A stretch of 64,000 bases of DNA from Moniliella sp. 'wahieum' (Eukaryota; Basidiomycota; Moniliellomycetes; Moniliellales; Moniliellaceae), in NCBI GenBank assembly GCA_003971905.1, contig RSEE01000003.1, forward strand, positions 620,001-684,000, read 5' to 3'. Positions 23,044 to 35,100 of this stretch are shown here, in pieces. A program made the position numbers and the translations under genes. How positions within the stretch are numbered: position 1 is the first letter of the stretch; every line of letters starts with the position of its first letter. Under the pieces are notes generated by a model. The model was not told where the DNA came from. It was given only the letters and a program-made list of their open reading frames with translations, and did not search any database.

Positions 23044-23523
23044 TTATGAACGGGGCTCTTCTTCTCGCGGAAGAGCGCATAGAGGCCTGAGAGCAGGTGG
23101 TCAGCCCAATATGGTCAAAAAAAACAGAAACATATACATACCAACACCCGATACCTTGATGACGGAAACGGACACCGGGAATGTCACCCTTAGCCTTGCC
23201 CTTACGACCGAAACCCTCGATGAGCACTTCGTCGTTCTCGTCAACAAAGTTGAGGCAACCGTCGTGGGGCACGAAAGCGGCCACCTTCTTTCCGTTCTTG
23301 ATCAGCTGCACACGGACACACTTGCGAATAGCCGAGTTAGGCTGCTTGGCCTCGACACCGACCTTTTCAAGGACGATCCCCTTGGCCTGGGACGAACCAG
23401 CAGTAGGGAAGACTTGTAGAAGTTGCCAAGGGCGCGCTTCTTCCAAGCCTTGTCGGCCCACTTGTTCTCACGCCGTGTCGTGTGCAGCTTGCGCGCTGCG
23501 TTGAGGCCACTAGGTTTACCCAT
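23044..23523 (-). CDS. RPS23: 40S ribosomal protein uS12 (Rps23)
   Basis: Decoding-centre protein of the small subunit. Starts [20 protein letters not shown] at 23523, followed by [103 protein letters not shown], an intron (about 23077-23131, GTATGT donor, CTCAG acceptor) and a last exon [10 protein letters not shown] ... PRS. The conserved PNSAIRK loop, whose neighbouring proline is hydroxylated in yeast, is intact. Three single-base deficits (near 23415, in the VRF-VIK join and in the final EKKEPRS) break the frame; in an essential single protein these are almost surely sequencing errors. A TTTGTAG acceptor just before the ATG suggests a 5' UTR intron. Confidence 0.95.
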
Positions 23524-24255
23524 GATGGCTACAAACCAGGTCATAGGTCAGTCACACGCTCCTCCTCTAGTCCATCGCAGGCATAAATCACCGCCGCCAA
23601 GGCCGCAGTATCGCAAACCCATTCCCAATCCTGTTGCTCACGCCGGGTACCCCCTGCGCGAAAAGAAACGAGGGGCAGGCTTCACACAGAAAGGTAGCAT
23701 GGACTGCCATGAGACTGGGCCGTAGGGCGGGTTAGGTGCGGCCTTAGAAACAGCACTTACAGATTTGGCCGGTGGTGAGCAGGCGCTTCCTCGGCAGGAG
23801 CTACGATTCGAAAGGAGAGCAATTTTAACCCTATTTGATTGCTCGGCGCTGCGGCACATTATTTATTTTGCCTTGCTGTACTGCGCCCATGCTTCCTGGT
23901 TGAAATGGTTGAAATGCAGTAATGCCAGCACAGGGGGAGTGTTGCAGCGCCGTGGTTTCCGCAACTGTCTACTACGGTGGCCAACTGCCTCAGGAAGGGC
24001 TGTCAGTTCGACGTTGCACCATCCACGCCAACACCATCGCACGGCTCTAGGTGTGTGCACGCTCTCTAGCGCCCGAATGTGCCTGCTAGATCTGCTGCGC
24101 TCTTGCGCGGTCCCTGGGGATGCTGGACCTGTGGCTGATGTACATTCGGCCCCGGTCCCCGCCCTGCGGCCATTATCCAGCGGGCAGACGGACCTGCATG
24201 CACTCTACTGATATTGGGATGGAATGCTTACCCTCTTTCTGGTTGTGCAGAAACA
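23524..24255. promoter_or_regulatory. Shared promoter region of the divergent RPS23 / RPL27 pair
   Basis: The 732-bp gap drives two ribosomal protein genes in opposite directions. Splice-acceptor-like sequences sit right before both ATGs (TTTGTAG for RPS23, GTTGTGCAG for RPL27), so each transcript probably has a 5' UTR intron. No TATA box recognised. Confidence 0.5.
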
Positions 24256-24664
24256 ATGGCGCGCATCTACAAGCCCGGGAAGGTTGCCCTCGTCCTCCAT
24301 GGACGCCAGGCCGGTAAGAAGGTCGTGTGATCAAGCAGCACGACGACGGGACCAAGGAGCGCCCTTACCCCATGTTCTGTTGCTGGGATTGAGCGCTACC
24401 CCCGCAAGGTTACCAAGGCCAGACGCGAAGAAGGTGTCGCGCCGCAGCAGCAAGGTCAAGCCCTTTGTCAAGGCCATCAACTACAACCACTTGATGCCCA
24501 CCCGTTACGCTCTCGAGCTCGAGGGCCTTAAGGGTGTTGTCACCGCTGACGCGCTCAAGGAGCCGGCCAGCAAGAAGGACTCGAAGAAGGCTGTCAAGAA
24601 GCTCTTCGAGGAGCGTTACCTGACTGGCAAGAACCGTTGGTTCTTTACGCCCCTGCGCTTCTAA
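24256..24664 (+). CDS. RPL27: 60S ribosomal protein eL27
   Basis: Large-subunit protein with an N-terminal KOW motif. Starts MARIYKPGKVALVLHGRQAG (24256), then KKVV, IKQHDDGTKERPYPH, ERYPRKVTKA, SRRSSKVKPFVKAINYNHLM, PTRYALELEGLKGVV and the conserved end LFEERYLTGKNRWFFTPLRF at TAA 24664. Length about 136 residues, normal for the family. The frame changes near 24326, 24380 and 24430. Divergent from RPS23. Confidence 0.94.
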
Positions 24665-27600
24665 GTGGCTTCTCTGGAATGATGCATCGGCTTGCCCACC
24701 CTCCTTTGGCATTGCACTGGGCTTCGTGCGGCGAGATGGAAGGAGCTTGAGTTTCCTCTTCCTTCATTGCGCGGCGTTTTTTTGCCCCATCGCACAGCAA
24801 CGCAGTGCAGCCTTGGCTGTACCTTCCTTCCTTGTCCTTAGGGACTAGGACACCCCCCAAAAGTGCATCATGGCTATGATCACCCACCTTGTTCAGTCCA
24901 TGGTTTCACCACTAGATGCTGTAGTTCAATGGCACAGGCATTGCACAGTGCCCTGCGCTGAGTGGTATCTTTGGCATGATGTATGAGAACGTAGTGCTCG
25001 GCAAGGCAAGCCATACGGTGCGAAGAGCTACATCCTATGGCAACATAGGATCAAGAAGAGTTCTCGTGTCTGGTAGTGCTATAGTTCTGAGCCAAAATAC
25101 ATTGGGTGACAACTTAAGATGCAAATCCACACGCAGAGGAACGGAAATGTATTTCGCTGGGCGGGGATGTAGAACAGCATCCCTAAACCCGATTGGTTTT
25201 TATAGCTCAAACTACAGCGAAGAGAAGACTGGTGAGACCTGCGAGGCTGATAGTAAGAGGGAATCCTAAATTATTAGCACTTAGCAGCGCTTAGCGCGGG
25301 ACAATAGAACGGTGTACCAGCAGTCTCGTCTTCTCTATACGGAGGGAACAGAAGCTCCGAAAGTTGTTCTGTTCCTCGCAGCGTTACCATACTCGGTACG
25401 CTCTAGTAGGCGGGAACAGACAGAGTCCTAAAGAAGAGCAAGTGCTACTTATGAGAGTAATCGCGGCTTGCAGCGTACTCGACGTAAGTCCTAGAGGTCC
25501 TTAGATATGGCTGCTTAATATATACAACAGAAGAACCAGGCCTCAAGTGCCCCATGACAGGTATAGACAGAATGCGGGGGGCACTCCCAGAGAGGTAAAG
25601 ACTAATGCACAGCCCATGCTCTCAAAGGCGCTAACGCTGCATAGTCGGAGCAGCAGGAAGGTTTCTTCCAAGACTGGACGCAATGGGCACAAAGCATCGT
25701 ACCGCTCATGCAGCTCATGAGCCCATGCGACCATGGCGGGCCGCGGATCATATCCGCAGCATGGATAAGGTGTCGACTGGCTCTCTCTCGCTAGTCTAAC
25801 AGGACTGACGTGTGTTAGGCTGTGAGATGTCTACGACATGCGGGGTTCAGCATCCGGAGATAAACGGAGCGCCTCGTAAGAGATCCAAAGGCACTATTCC
25901 TCTGAGGTCACGTAAAAGTCGGCCAGGGTCCCGGCACCGCCCCGGACCCTTTCCATTTGGAAATCTCCTTGATAATGAGCGATATCGACGAGATTCAAAG
26001 CGTGTGGCCCTAAGTTAGCAAGGAAGTACGTCGAGAGCAGTGCCGCAAATGATTCCAAGGTTGTCAAGATTGTTGTGGAAGGGGCTGCAACCATGGATAT
26101 ATAATAGATGCCAGGAATTACATCAGTGGTGCTAAGGGCCTCCCCTATCTCCTCATCTTCAAAGGTTCCCCTGGTCTCACTGACGCTACCGAATACATTC
26201 TCTTCATCGAGGACTATGTGTATGACTGCTGGTCACTACATGGTTACCTACTGGTAGCATTGCTCTCGAAGCCAGCGGGACATGCATGGTACTAGCCCTC
26301 CCACATCGTACACTTATATGTGCACTCACTACAGGGATATCGGGGAGACTGGTGAAATACCAGACTTTAAAAGGGGGACCGTGATGAATATAAACTACCC
26401 GAATTTGGACTGAAGCGGGAACCGATATTGAAGCCGGGGGAGACTGAAGTCTGTGGGGGGGAAAGCTCGATAGGTTGAATTCAGGAATGCCGAAACACTA
26501 AGCGACAGCTGAGATGTGGAAAGCTGTGAGAGCCAGAGGACGGAAAGTACCAAGCAGGCAACTAAGAGGAGTAACTTTGCTCTCTTCTACTCTGCGGATT
26601 CATTGACGATGGGAACCAAAAAGCGGACGATAACTCCGCGCGACGGTGGCCTCTTATTGAACGTTTTGATGACCACAATAGTTGCATTTATTGATGTTTT
26701 TTTGTAAGGTAAATACCCTTATAAGCAGCCGTTGAACCGACGGAAGAGAGGCGTTGACGATGTTGTGCCTGTGTATGGAGGAGGGCGTTGAATATTGAGA
26801 TCTCTGAGAGAGAGGACCTGTGAAAAAAGTTACTCACACACCAATAAAACACTCCGACTTTTCCCTCCTGTTGTGATTTTCCCTTCCAGACCAAATGTCA
26901 CATTGATACCACAGTCCTCAGCCGCTCAACTTTGTACTTGAGGCCTGAGGGACGATGAGATCTGTAGTTGAGCGACGTTGAGATCTCCGAGGTCAAAACA
27001 GAGTGACGAAAAAAATTACAAACAGGCTATTCCATATATCACTTCCTCGTGCATTGACATGATGCTCGAACACAGCTCTATACGTCGGTCTCTCTCTCCC
27101 CTATCTCCCCCTACGCCGTGTCTCCTCTCTCATCTTTAATGCATCACGAAGAGAACACAGCTGTCACACGACTCCTTTTGAATTTGGAGCGCTCAGCCTG
27201 CTGAGCTGCGCTTGATGCACACGTCACAGAGGGTTCGCCAAACGGATTATGTTGTTTATACCACTGTTGGCGCGGTTGCAAAATACCTCGCGGCATTAGC
27301 GCTAGCATTTCGTCGTCATTCCTTCTTGTCTCCGACTCTCTCCCATCCGTACCCTTTCTTTGTTGGGAATATTTCTCCTTTGAACAACAAAGACCCCACC
27401 TTCCCTCATTTCTCTCGTCCTCCACAGCCCCAACGTCACGACCTACACGTTAGATATGAGCAGCAGCAGTACCTAGTAGCCGACGACCAAGCCGAAACCG
27501 CCGGATAATCAGTGAGCGAACCTGGCAGGCGCGGCGTTTCTTGTCCCTGGTAGATAAGAGATTGTCGATTAGATTTATTTATTCCCGGTTGTTATCGATG

Positions 27601-28162
27601 ATCATGCATGTCATGGTCACAGGTCACGCGTCACGCGCGTCACGGGCTACTACTTCCTAGGTACTGTGGTACTCGTGACCGGTGATGCCTGTGATGTGGT
27701 GATATAGCGCGGCAGCGGCGCTCACAGTGTCAATTTCCAACTTCTTTGTATTCGGATCAATACCGGGGCAGCAAGCGCCACACTTCAGCTTCACCTGACT
27801 GTGCCGCTATAGTGTCGCCGGGTCAACTCACATGTCATTTTTGCTTCACTTGCTTCACTAGTTCAGCACTGAGGCTCAGCCTCATTGATCATCAAGCTTC
27901 AAGCCTTCGGCTAAAGCTTGAAGACGCGCCACTGAGCAGCTGTACCCGTGTTCCTGTACCTATTACAACGTACTCCTTTGGAAGGTGTGGTAATTGATAA
28001 GCCCAACACGCTCGCGACTTGGGGGTTTTAGTGCGAGTGGGGCTGAAAACGCTGAATCAACAGGGGCGGAGAGTGCGCGAGTTGCACATCGTATAAAAAG
28101 AGTTGGCCCTGCTCTCACATGACCGTTATCCCCTCTCTCCTCAAATCGCCACTCCAACAATC
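24665..28162. other. Gene-poor, relatively AT-rich region
   Basis: 3.5 kb with no frame above about 100 codons that looks coding. Base composition is visibly less GC-rich than the flanking genes (25000-27500). Two related segments share a GTTGA..GAGATCTC core followed by GTGA/A-rich DNA (about 26790-26840 and 26960-27030). A GTCACGC heptamer array lies at 27622-27643. Probably old, decayed repeat DNA, but no terminal repeats or transposase were recognised. Confidence 0.45.
28092..28098 (+). promoter_or_regulatory. TATA box of permease gene
   Basis: TATAAAA 71 bp upstream of the permease ATG at 28163. Confidence 0.55.
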
Positions 28163-30135
28163 ATGAGCCACCCTCTGGACGTGGAGAAGGCGCAAGTCGA
28201 AACCAAGTCGCTCGATGGCGGTAGCCATCAAAAGCTGGGGCCCTCTGTTGAGGATGTAAGAACGCTGGCAAGGGATACAAAACCAGCAATCGAGCTCATT
28301 CCTCTCGACCTGGGCGGTGCGGCTGCTGATGTGGCCGCAGAAGGCAATTACCAACATTTCTCCATGTTGGGTTTGCTTGGGATCGCCTATGCCATCCTCA
28401 ATTCTTGGAGCGCCAACTCTGGTTCGATCTACATTGGCCTTAACTCTGGAGGACCCGTTGGCGTATTGTGGGGCACTTTAGCTGCGACAGTGGGAGCAAC
28501 AGCCAACGCTGCATCCCTCTCTGAACTCTGTACGCATACTCTCTTCTGCCTTGTCAAGTTCACCCCATCACTACAGTCAATGAGGGGCGCTGACACACTG
28601 TACCATTTTCGATGCAAGGTCATGTTTGGCCCACCCAAGGTGCCCATTACAGTTGGACATTTGCATTGCACCGCAACACGCGCTGGACGCGTTTTCTGAC
28701 CTCAATGGTAGGTTGGACCACATTGTGCGGATGGATTGCCCTTAGTTCTAGCGCGCCACTGCTGGCAGGGCAATTTGTGGCGTCTGCGGTGACTCTATAT
28801 CATCCAGATTGGGTGCCCACTCACTGGTCCATCTTTGTCGTCTATGTATTTCTCATCCTTTGGTCTACTTTTATTACTGTCTTTGGTGTCCGCATCCTCA
28901 ACACCTTCAATAAGGTATCGCTTTGCTGGAGCATCCTTGGCTTTCTCGTCATCTTTGTCACTCTTCTCGCCTGCTCCAACTCGCGCTTGCGCAGTGGCGA
29001 GTGGATTTTTGCCACATTTCTGAACGAAACGGGCTGGCCAGATGGGTTAGCTTGGATCATGGGGCTGATGCAAGCACAATACTCCTTAGTCGGAGCTGGT
29101 GCGTTGATCTCCTCTCATGCATGCCAAAAACTTAGGCACTGACACACTCTTTCCCTTTCTGCTTCTAGATGGGGCCGCCCATTTGGTTACTGAGATCCCT
29201 CGGCCCTCTATGTACGCGCCATTGGCCATGGGGCTTCATGTGTCATTGGGGGGTTAACATCCTTCATCCTGTTGATCGCAGTATTAGGGGCAATCACTGA
29301 CCCCACCAGCGTGGTGGAGGCGCAGGGAGGAGGGTTTCTCATTGTGTGTTACCAGTCCCTTCGCAACTTGGGTGGGACGATATTTTTGGGCGTCGTGGCA
29401 TTTGGAACGCTCTTCTTCACTTTGCCAGCGTTGATGATCACTACCAGCAGGATGATCCAAGCGTTTGCGAACGATCGCAATTTTCCTCGGTTTTTGGGAA
29501 AGACGTCCGAGCGGTATGAGGGGCCGGTTTGGGCCACTCTTTTCAACCTGTTTTGGCTATTTGTCTTTGGCTGTCTCATCTTTTGCCCTAATCAACAGAT
29601 CCTTCCCGCGATCCAAAGTGCCTCTGTCGTTCTTCTTCAGATCTCCTACATGCCTTGCGTTTTTGCCATGCTCTTCTGGGGGCGAAGAATGTTGAATGAG
29701 CGAGGCGTTGAGCGCCGCTGGTCTCTGGGACGATGGGGACCAGCCGTCAACGTGGTCTGCCTTTGCTATCTGCTCCTGACCTCGGTCTTGTTTTGCTTTC
29801 CATCCGTCTATCCTCTCAAATCGGCGACGGAGATGAATTTTGCTTGCGCCGTAATTGGAGTGGTCGCCGTCTTGGGGTTGGGAGTGTGGACTTTCTGGGC
29901 CCGCTCCCGATTTCAAGGTCCTGCCGAATTTTTCGAAGGCCCAGTGCGGCTCCAGCCTCTTTTCTCGACACATACTAGCTCTTCTTCAACACCCTATACC
30001 ATTTGTGGTGTGTGCACAACGTGGACAAAAAGGACCCGCGATATATATTCAGGTGAATACACTGTCATGAATCTCTATACTGCATCCATATCATTGACAG
30101 AGCTTAAGGCTGGGACAGGGAAACGCTACGCCTAA
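28163..30135 (+). CDS. APC-family permease (choline/GABA/amino acid transporter type)
   Basis: Twelve-helix plasma-membrane importer of the fungal amino acid/choline transporter branch. Starts MSHPLDVEKAQVE; helix 1 is FSMLGLLGIAYAILNSWSA, then SGGPVGVLWG, CHVWPTQGAHYSWTFAL, WSTFITVFGVRILNTFNKV, the family motif DGAAHLVTEIPRPSMYAPLA, SFILLIAVLGAITDPT, TTSRMIQAFANDRNFP and VYPLKSATEMNFACAVIG. Two introns restore conserved joins: 28530-28618 (SEL-CHVWP) and 29099-29168 (VGA-DGAAHL). One frame slip lies near 29255. The EFFEGP end motif is at about 29930; the open frame runs on to 30135, so the exact C-terminus is uncertain. The substrate cannot be told from sequence. Confidence 0.85.
28530..28618 (+). 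other. Permease intron 1
   Basis: GTACGC donor and GATGCAAG acceptor. Splicing rebuilds SELCHVWPT. Confidence 0.7.
29099..29168 (+). other. Permease intron 2
   Basis: GTGCGT donor and CTTCTAG acceptor. Splicing creates the Asp of the DGAAHL motif. Confidence 0.78.
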
Positions 30136-30254
30136 CCGACCCGTTTATCTTGCTTGTGTTACTTGGTAGCGCCACCCCTGTTAATGAACCAGAGGAATCG
30201 CCAGGAGATCAGGACCCTCTGGTGCCCACCATCCGTTCCCATACCAGAGGTATA

Positions 30255-30925
30255 CTAGCGCGTGTGGACACGGATGAACATGGTAGACATCCGAGCGAGG
30301 AACCATTTCCACTGTTGAAAGTCAGTAATAGTCAAATCCTTCCCGTATGCAAGTATCTTGCCCTCTGTCTTGGTGGCGTAATATCCTCGCGTCATCAAAA
30401 CCAGGGGGAGAAAGGCACCAGGGGGAGAAAGGCTCTTGAGAGTGCATCCCTGGTACTTGGCGTTCTTGTCGCATTCTGCTTGTTTCAGCAGCCGAAGCAG
30501 CTCCCTCTCCCGGCGTTCCAAAGGCGTCGCGGTAGTGCCCTCATACACCACCCTCCGGTACGCATTCTGCGCGCCTGCGTTTCCATGTCGCGCAGCGTGT
30601 GGTCCACCTCCATTCCTGATCCTCCGATTGCTCCAGACCCCATCACGCGGTAGTCGGTGCGCAAGGCCCTCCGTCCCCGCCTCGTCCCATCCTCATCCAC
30701 CACAGTAGGTTCGTTGTGGACGTGGGTGTCGGGGATGGAGCGCACGAGCTGGAGAATGGGCTCCCGCACTGCCTCATGCAACGCACCGAACTTGGCCTGA
30801 GAGTGCGGGTGCAAGCCATGATGTGCTCCAGCGAGGACATGAAGCCGCACTTGCACATGCTGCGGGTGGAGTGGCACAGCGTGCGGAGCTGGAGACCCCC
30901 GGTACTTCAGCGTTCTTCTAGGCAA
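30255..30925 (-). CDS. Hypothetical protein, unrecognised
   Basis: Two minus-strand frames look like one coding region with a frame change near 30540. The upstream part contains KFGALHEAVREPILQLVRS, VHNEPTVVDEDGTRR and MEVDHTLRDMETQARRMRT; the downstream part has VYEGTTATPLERRERELLRL, LKQAECDKNAKYQGCTLKSL and LPLVLMTRGYY. The amphipathic, charged composition is protein-like, but I recognise no family. The true start is unclear. The duplicated element at 31005-31196 lies just upstream. It could be a host gene or a fragment of a mobile element. Confidence 0.35.
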
Positions 30926-30937
30926 ACTCCACTCTAG

Positions 30938-32106
30938 AAGCCACCTTTCCGATCAGGTTCGCTTGCCCTCCCTCGCCCCTCGAGGTATGGCCACACGCAT
31001 CCCGTGTCATGGTGTTCGTGCTTATCGTTAGCAAGGGTCTGCTTGGCCAAGAGAGGGTGTCGCAATGGAGGTTGGGACGAGGACGATCTCAAGCGCTCGA
31101 GAACGAGGTATGGCGCTTGAAATGCCTGAAGGCGGACGGGATGGCGAAGGTGAGAAGGTGGGACTGGGATCTGGGAGTCGTTCTATCGTTCTAGCTTTTG
31201 AACAGTGACTATGACATGTGACATGTGACATGTCACTAGCATGTCACCCAGCGTCATCGATCGCTATCAGGCGTCCTCGTGACACTGTCATCGATCACCA
31301 AATGATCGAATCATCGAATCGGCCATCGACCTAGCGTTCCTTGTCTCTCATCTGTGCTCTTCGTGCCTGCACCCCCCGCCTCAGGCACGATCACGTAATT
31401 GGTGATCGATGATCCCCCTGTCTGTCATGCTCCAGCGGGCTGCAGCAGCTGCCACAGTGCCAGCCCCCGCAGAGCCAGTGTGGATCATCCGTCGCTAGCA
31501 TCCAAAGCCACGCTTACGGGCTCACGCGTCACGCGTCCGGGGCGGCCTGTGCGGGACTACGTGTATGCGGCAGTGTGGATGGGATAAGCATGCCCAACGG
31601 CAGCCGGCTGACGGCGCACCCTTGCCGGGGACGTCACACTGGCGCGGTGCCTTCCCCGGATGCCAGTCGGGGCTGCTTAAATTACACACCCACTCGCGTG
31701 CAATTTGAAAGCATCCGCAGTGGGCCGCACCCGCCCCTCACCGCCTTCCCCTTGCTGCTGCCCCGCAGGCACGGCAGCGCACTGCCCCCGCCCAGCCCCC
31801 ACGTAGGGTTGCGACTTGGCTTTTTTCGAGCGCAGAGCCACCCTATCTCTCCTCGCATGCCCTGCCTCGCACTGCACCGCACGCGTCTCATCGCTCCGCT
31901 CTCTGCATCCACTCGTCCTCCTTCCCTCTGTCCTTCCATCCCTCCGTCCCCCACCCATCCCCGCATCCTCCCTACTCGTCCCCATCCCCCGCGTCCACGA
32001 CGGCTGCGCTGGCGCTCCCCCTCTGCCTGCCCCTGCTGGTCCATGAGTGCCCGCACGCGCGCCGTCGGCAGCGGCCCCCACCGCCTCTGTCCTCCGTCCC
32101 CCCTCC
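30938..32106. other. Intergenic region upstream of Zn2Cys6 gene
   Basis: Holds one copy of a dispersed repeat (31005-31196), a TGACATG heptamer array (31211-31234) and a CACGCGT array (31522-31536). From about 31730 the sequence becomes pyrimidine-rich, as in a fungal promoter or 5' UTR. Confidence 0.45.
31005..31196 (+). repeat. Dispersed repeat, copy A (inverted partner at 45365-45562)
   Basis: About 165 bp align without gaps at roughly 90% identity, judged by eye, to the minus strand of 45365-45562. Each copy keeps a frame of about 50 codons (SQWRLGRGRSQALENEVWRL here) and is followed by a 7-bp-period array. Confidence 0.85.
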
Positions 32107-35100
32107 ATGCCCGACACTCTCCTCCCGGCGCCCCTCCACGCCCCGCCACCCCGTTCTTCCCACACCAAGCGCCCGCGCAAGCAACGCCAGCCCATCTCCT
32201 GCACCGAGTGCCGCCAACGCAAGCTCAAGTGCGTCGCCTGCCCCTAACCTTGTCCCCCCCCCCCCCTCCCCCCCGATCCACTGACCTCCTCCCACCAGGT
32301 GCGACCGGCACATCCCAGGATGCTCGGCCTGTGTCAAGCGCAAGCTTCCACTCGACCGGTGCAAATTTGGCGACGAGCGCGACTACGAGACGTCTGAGCA
32401 GCGCCTGACCCGTCTCCGCAAGCTCGAGGAAGGAGAGCGTCGCCGTGCCCACCGCAAAGCCCTCAAGGCCGCTCGAAACGGTGCAGCCACCTCTCGATCC
32501 CTCTGGCCACACACACGACGACGACAACGACGACTCGGACGAGAGTGACGATGACGAAGACGACCCCACTCTACCCAAACGGTCTCGTAATGAGTGGGGA
32601 AGCCCTCAGGCACCGGCACCAGCACCGGCCCCAGCTATGCCCCCCGTCACCCTCCCTATGCCCTTCTCTCCGTCCGGCCTTCCAGCCAGCAGCAATCCCC
32701 ATCTGCTGCCGCCCATGCTCAGCTGGCCGTCCATGCTCGTAGTCAAGCTGCGCAAATCCACGCCCAGGCTCAAGCTCAAGCCCACGCCCAGGCTACTGTG
32801 CTGCTGTTGCTGCTGTAGCTCTTGGTCAATATCCGTCGTACCCAAATGTTGGAGCGGCGTATGGGAACCAATTCGTGCCTCGTTGTCTCCTCCAGGCGAC
32901 GCGGCTGTCCCGCCCACTGCGGCGCAGAATGGGTTACAAGCACTGATCACGGCGCTAGGCTCCTCTGACCCCAGCTTGAACGGATTGCCGCACCCCCCCC
33001 ACTCCGCCCCAGCTTCTGCACCAGGGGTATCGACGAAGGTAAGCCCAGTCTCGGGCCCATCAGCAGCGCTGCACCCAGCCCGCATGTGCACCCACCCTCT
33101 GGTCCGCGCAGCCAATCGCACCACCGTCCCTCGAGTCCCCGTCGGGGGGGTAGGCCCGCCTTTGCTATTGTGGCCGAGGCAGCTCACCTTCGTCGGGCAA
33201 GGTCCATGTCGCGTCTCCCATCCTCGGGGCCACATTCGCACTGGAGGTCCGGGAACGAGCATACGACCGAACTGCTCGATGCACTTGGAAACCAGGACAC
33301 GACCAGTGCTGTTTTGGGCCTGCAGCGTCTGTACCGCGAGGCAAGGCAGAGCACCGCAACTGGCTCTGAAGCGCTGGAACGGAGGCGGTGAAAGGAAATT
33401 GCCTCGCCTTCGGAGCAGGGTACGGTTGGAGCCTGTCGAAGGCGAGGCGGAGGAGGAGGAGGAGGAGGGGAGGAGGAGGAGGAGGAGGAAGCTATGGACC
33501 TAGCACCATTTCGACCCCACCACCACCGGTCTGCCTCCAGTCCTGGGCTAGACAATCGTGTGCGTCGGGCCAAAATATCTATTCCCGATCGAGTTCGTCT
33601 GACGAGGAGGCAAGGGGACGCCCACGAGGACGCCCTGTTTCACGTGGCGATGCAGGAACCATGGCAGCGATTGGCACCATTGATGAAGCCCCCTGGTCCC
33701 CGACGTGCATGACGATCTTTCAGCGTCGGCCAACCAGGTCTCCTCGAATGGTGGACCAAGGCCGGAAGATACAACAAGTGAAATGCCTGGTCCCGAATCG
33801 AGGCGTCGAGGATCCGATTCACACCGGGCACAGACTCCTGCTCGTTCGGGAGTTAGTTCGCACCCAGGGAGTGCCAGTGCCACACCTGGCCCAACGGGCG
33901 TCTTCCTGGCGTTGGGCTGGGCGGTTTGGGGATGGGAAAACAAAACGCAATGCCAATGCATTATTGGCGATTGGGGAGAAAGTGCTACAAAAGAATTCAC
34001 TCAATGAAGCCAAAGCCAAAACGCGGCTCTTGCGCTTCTGCCCGGCAAACCCCAGACGGTACAATTGATCAACATGTACCTCGAGGAGTTGGGGATGATC
34101 ACGCCGTTTGTGCGCGTGGACTTTGTGATGAAGGAGCTGGATCTTCTGTATGACTCGGTTGCTGGGTGCTTTGGTTCCAAGGGGGCGAATGTGCTTCCTA
34201 CCATTGTTGAGGATGGGCCCAGTGGGATGATTCGGCAGCGACTTGTGGACGCAAATGACGGTGCGTCGATGCTCCGCCTTCCCCCCGCCCGGCAGCCGTG
34301 GTGCAGCCGGTGGTAGGGACGGGGCCCGGTGCTGGGGAACCTCAGCCCCGTTTGACGTTTTGGCGTATGTCTTGTTTTGCGTGAGTGCGATTGTGGAACT
34401 GCTGCCTTCGACCACCATCATCTCTTTCAATTTGGTCCGCAACAGTGATCAGATCTCTACCCTCCTCCATGATTGGCTGGATGCGGCACTGGAATGTCTC
34501 GAAGCGAACGAATTGGCAGCCCACCCTTCTCTCGAAGGAGTCCAAGCGAGCTTAGTGGCCGTCATCACATTGGCCCACCGTTTCCGTCACGAAGACTTGC
34601 TCAAGCTGTGGATGGGAGCATGCGTGCTGCTCGTCGATTGGCTTTGGACCGTCTTGGCTCGGCCGCCGATCTACCTGCCTACCCTGGTCAGACAGGACGA
34701 CTTATCGCTCCGTCCGGACTGGGATGAACGTGGGGTGGGGGTGGCGCCGGGCCCGGCCCCACGTCCTGACTTGGATGCTTCACTGGACAAGAGCCAGCGG
34801 AAAGCGTTACATTGGTGGGTCGATCCCGATGTTCAAATGAGCATGGACAAACCTTGAGATTGGCGGGCGGTGTGGAGTGCGCTGGCCATGGCAGACTGGA
34901 ACCACTCGGGTTTGAATGGGTCCTACTCCATCCGTCCGTACAGCTACACTACGTGCCCCCCTTATGCCCCGACACCAGAAAGCAGTCAGAGGGGCATGCC
35001 TAGCCCGCATGACGCCTGGCTTGGGCTGCTAGAAACCGCTGATGTGGCGCGGCAAGTGCATGAGTTGACGATCCAGGCCGAAGTGATGGGGGAAGAGGTG

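Noticed and set aside
27212-27508. 98-codon frame before the permease gene
   Set aside because: No motif, low-complexity composition, and it lies in the AT-rich gene-poor region.
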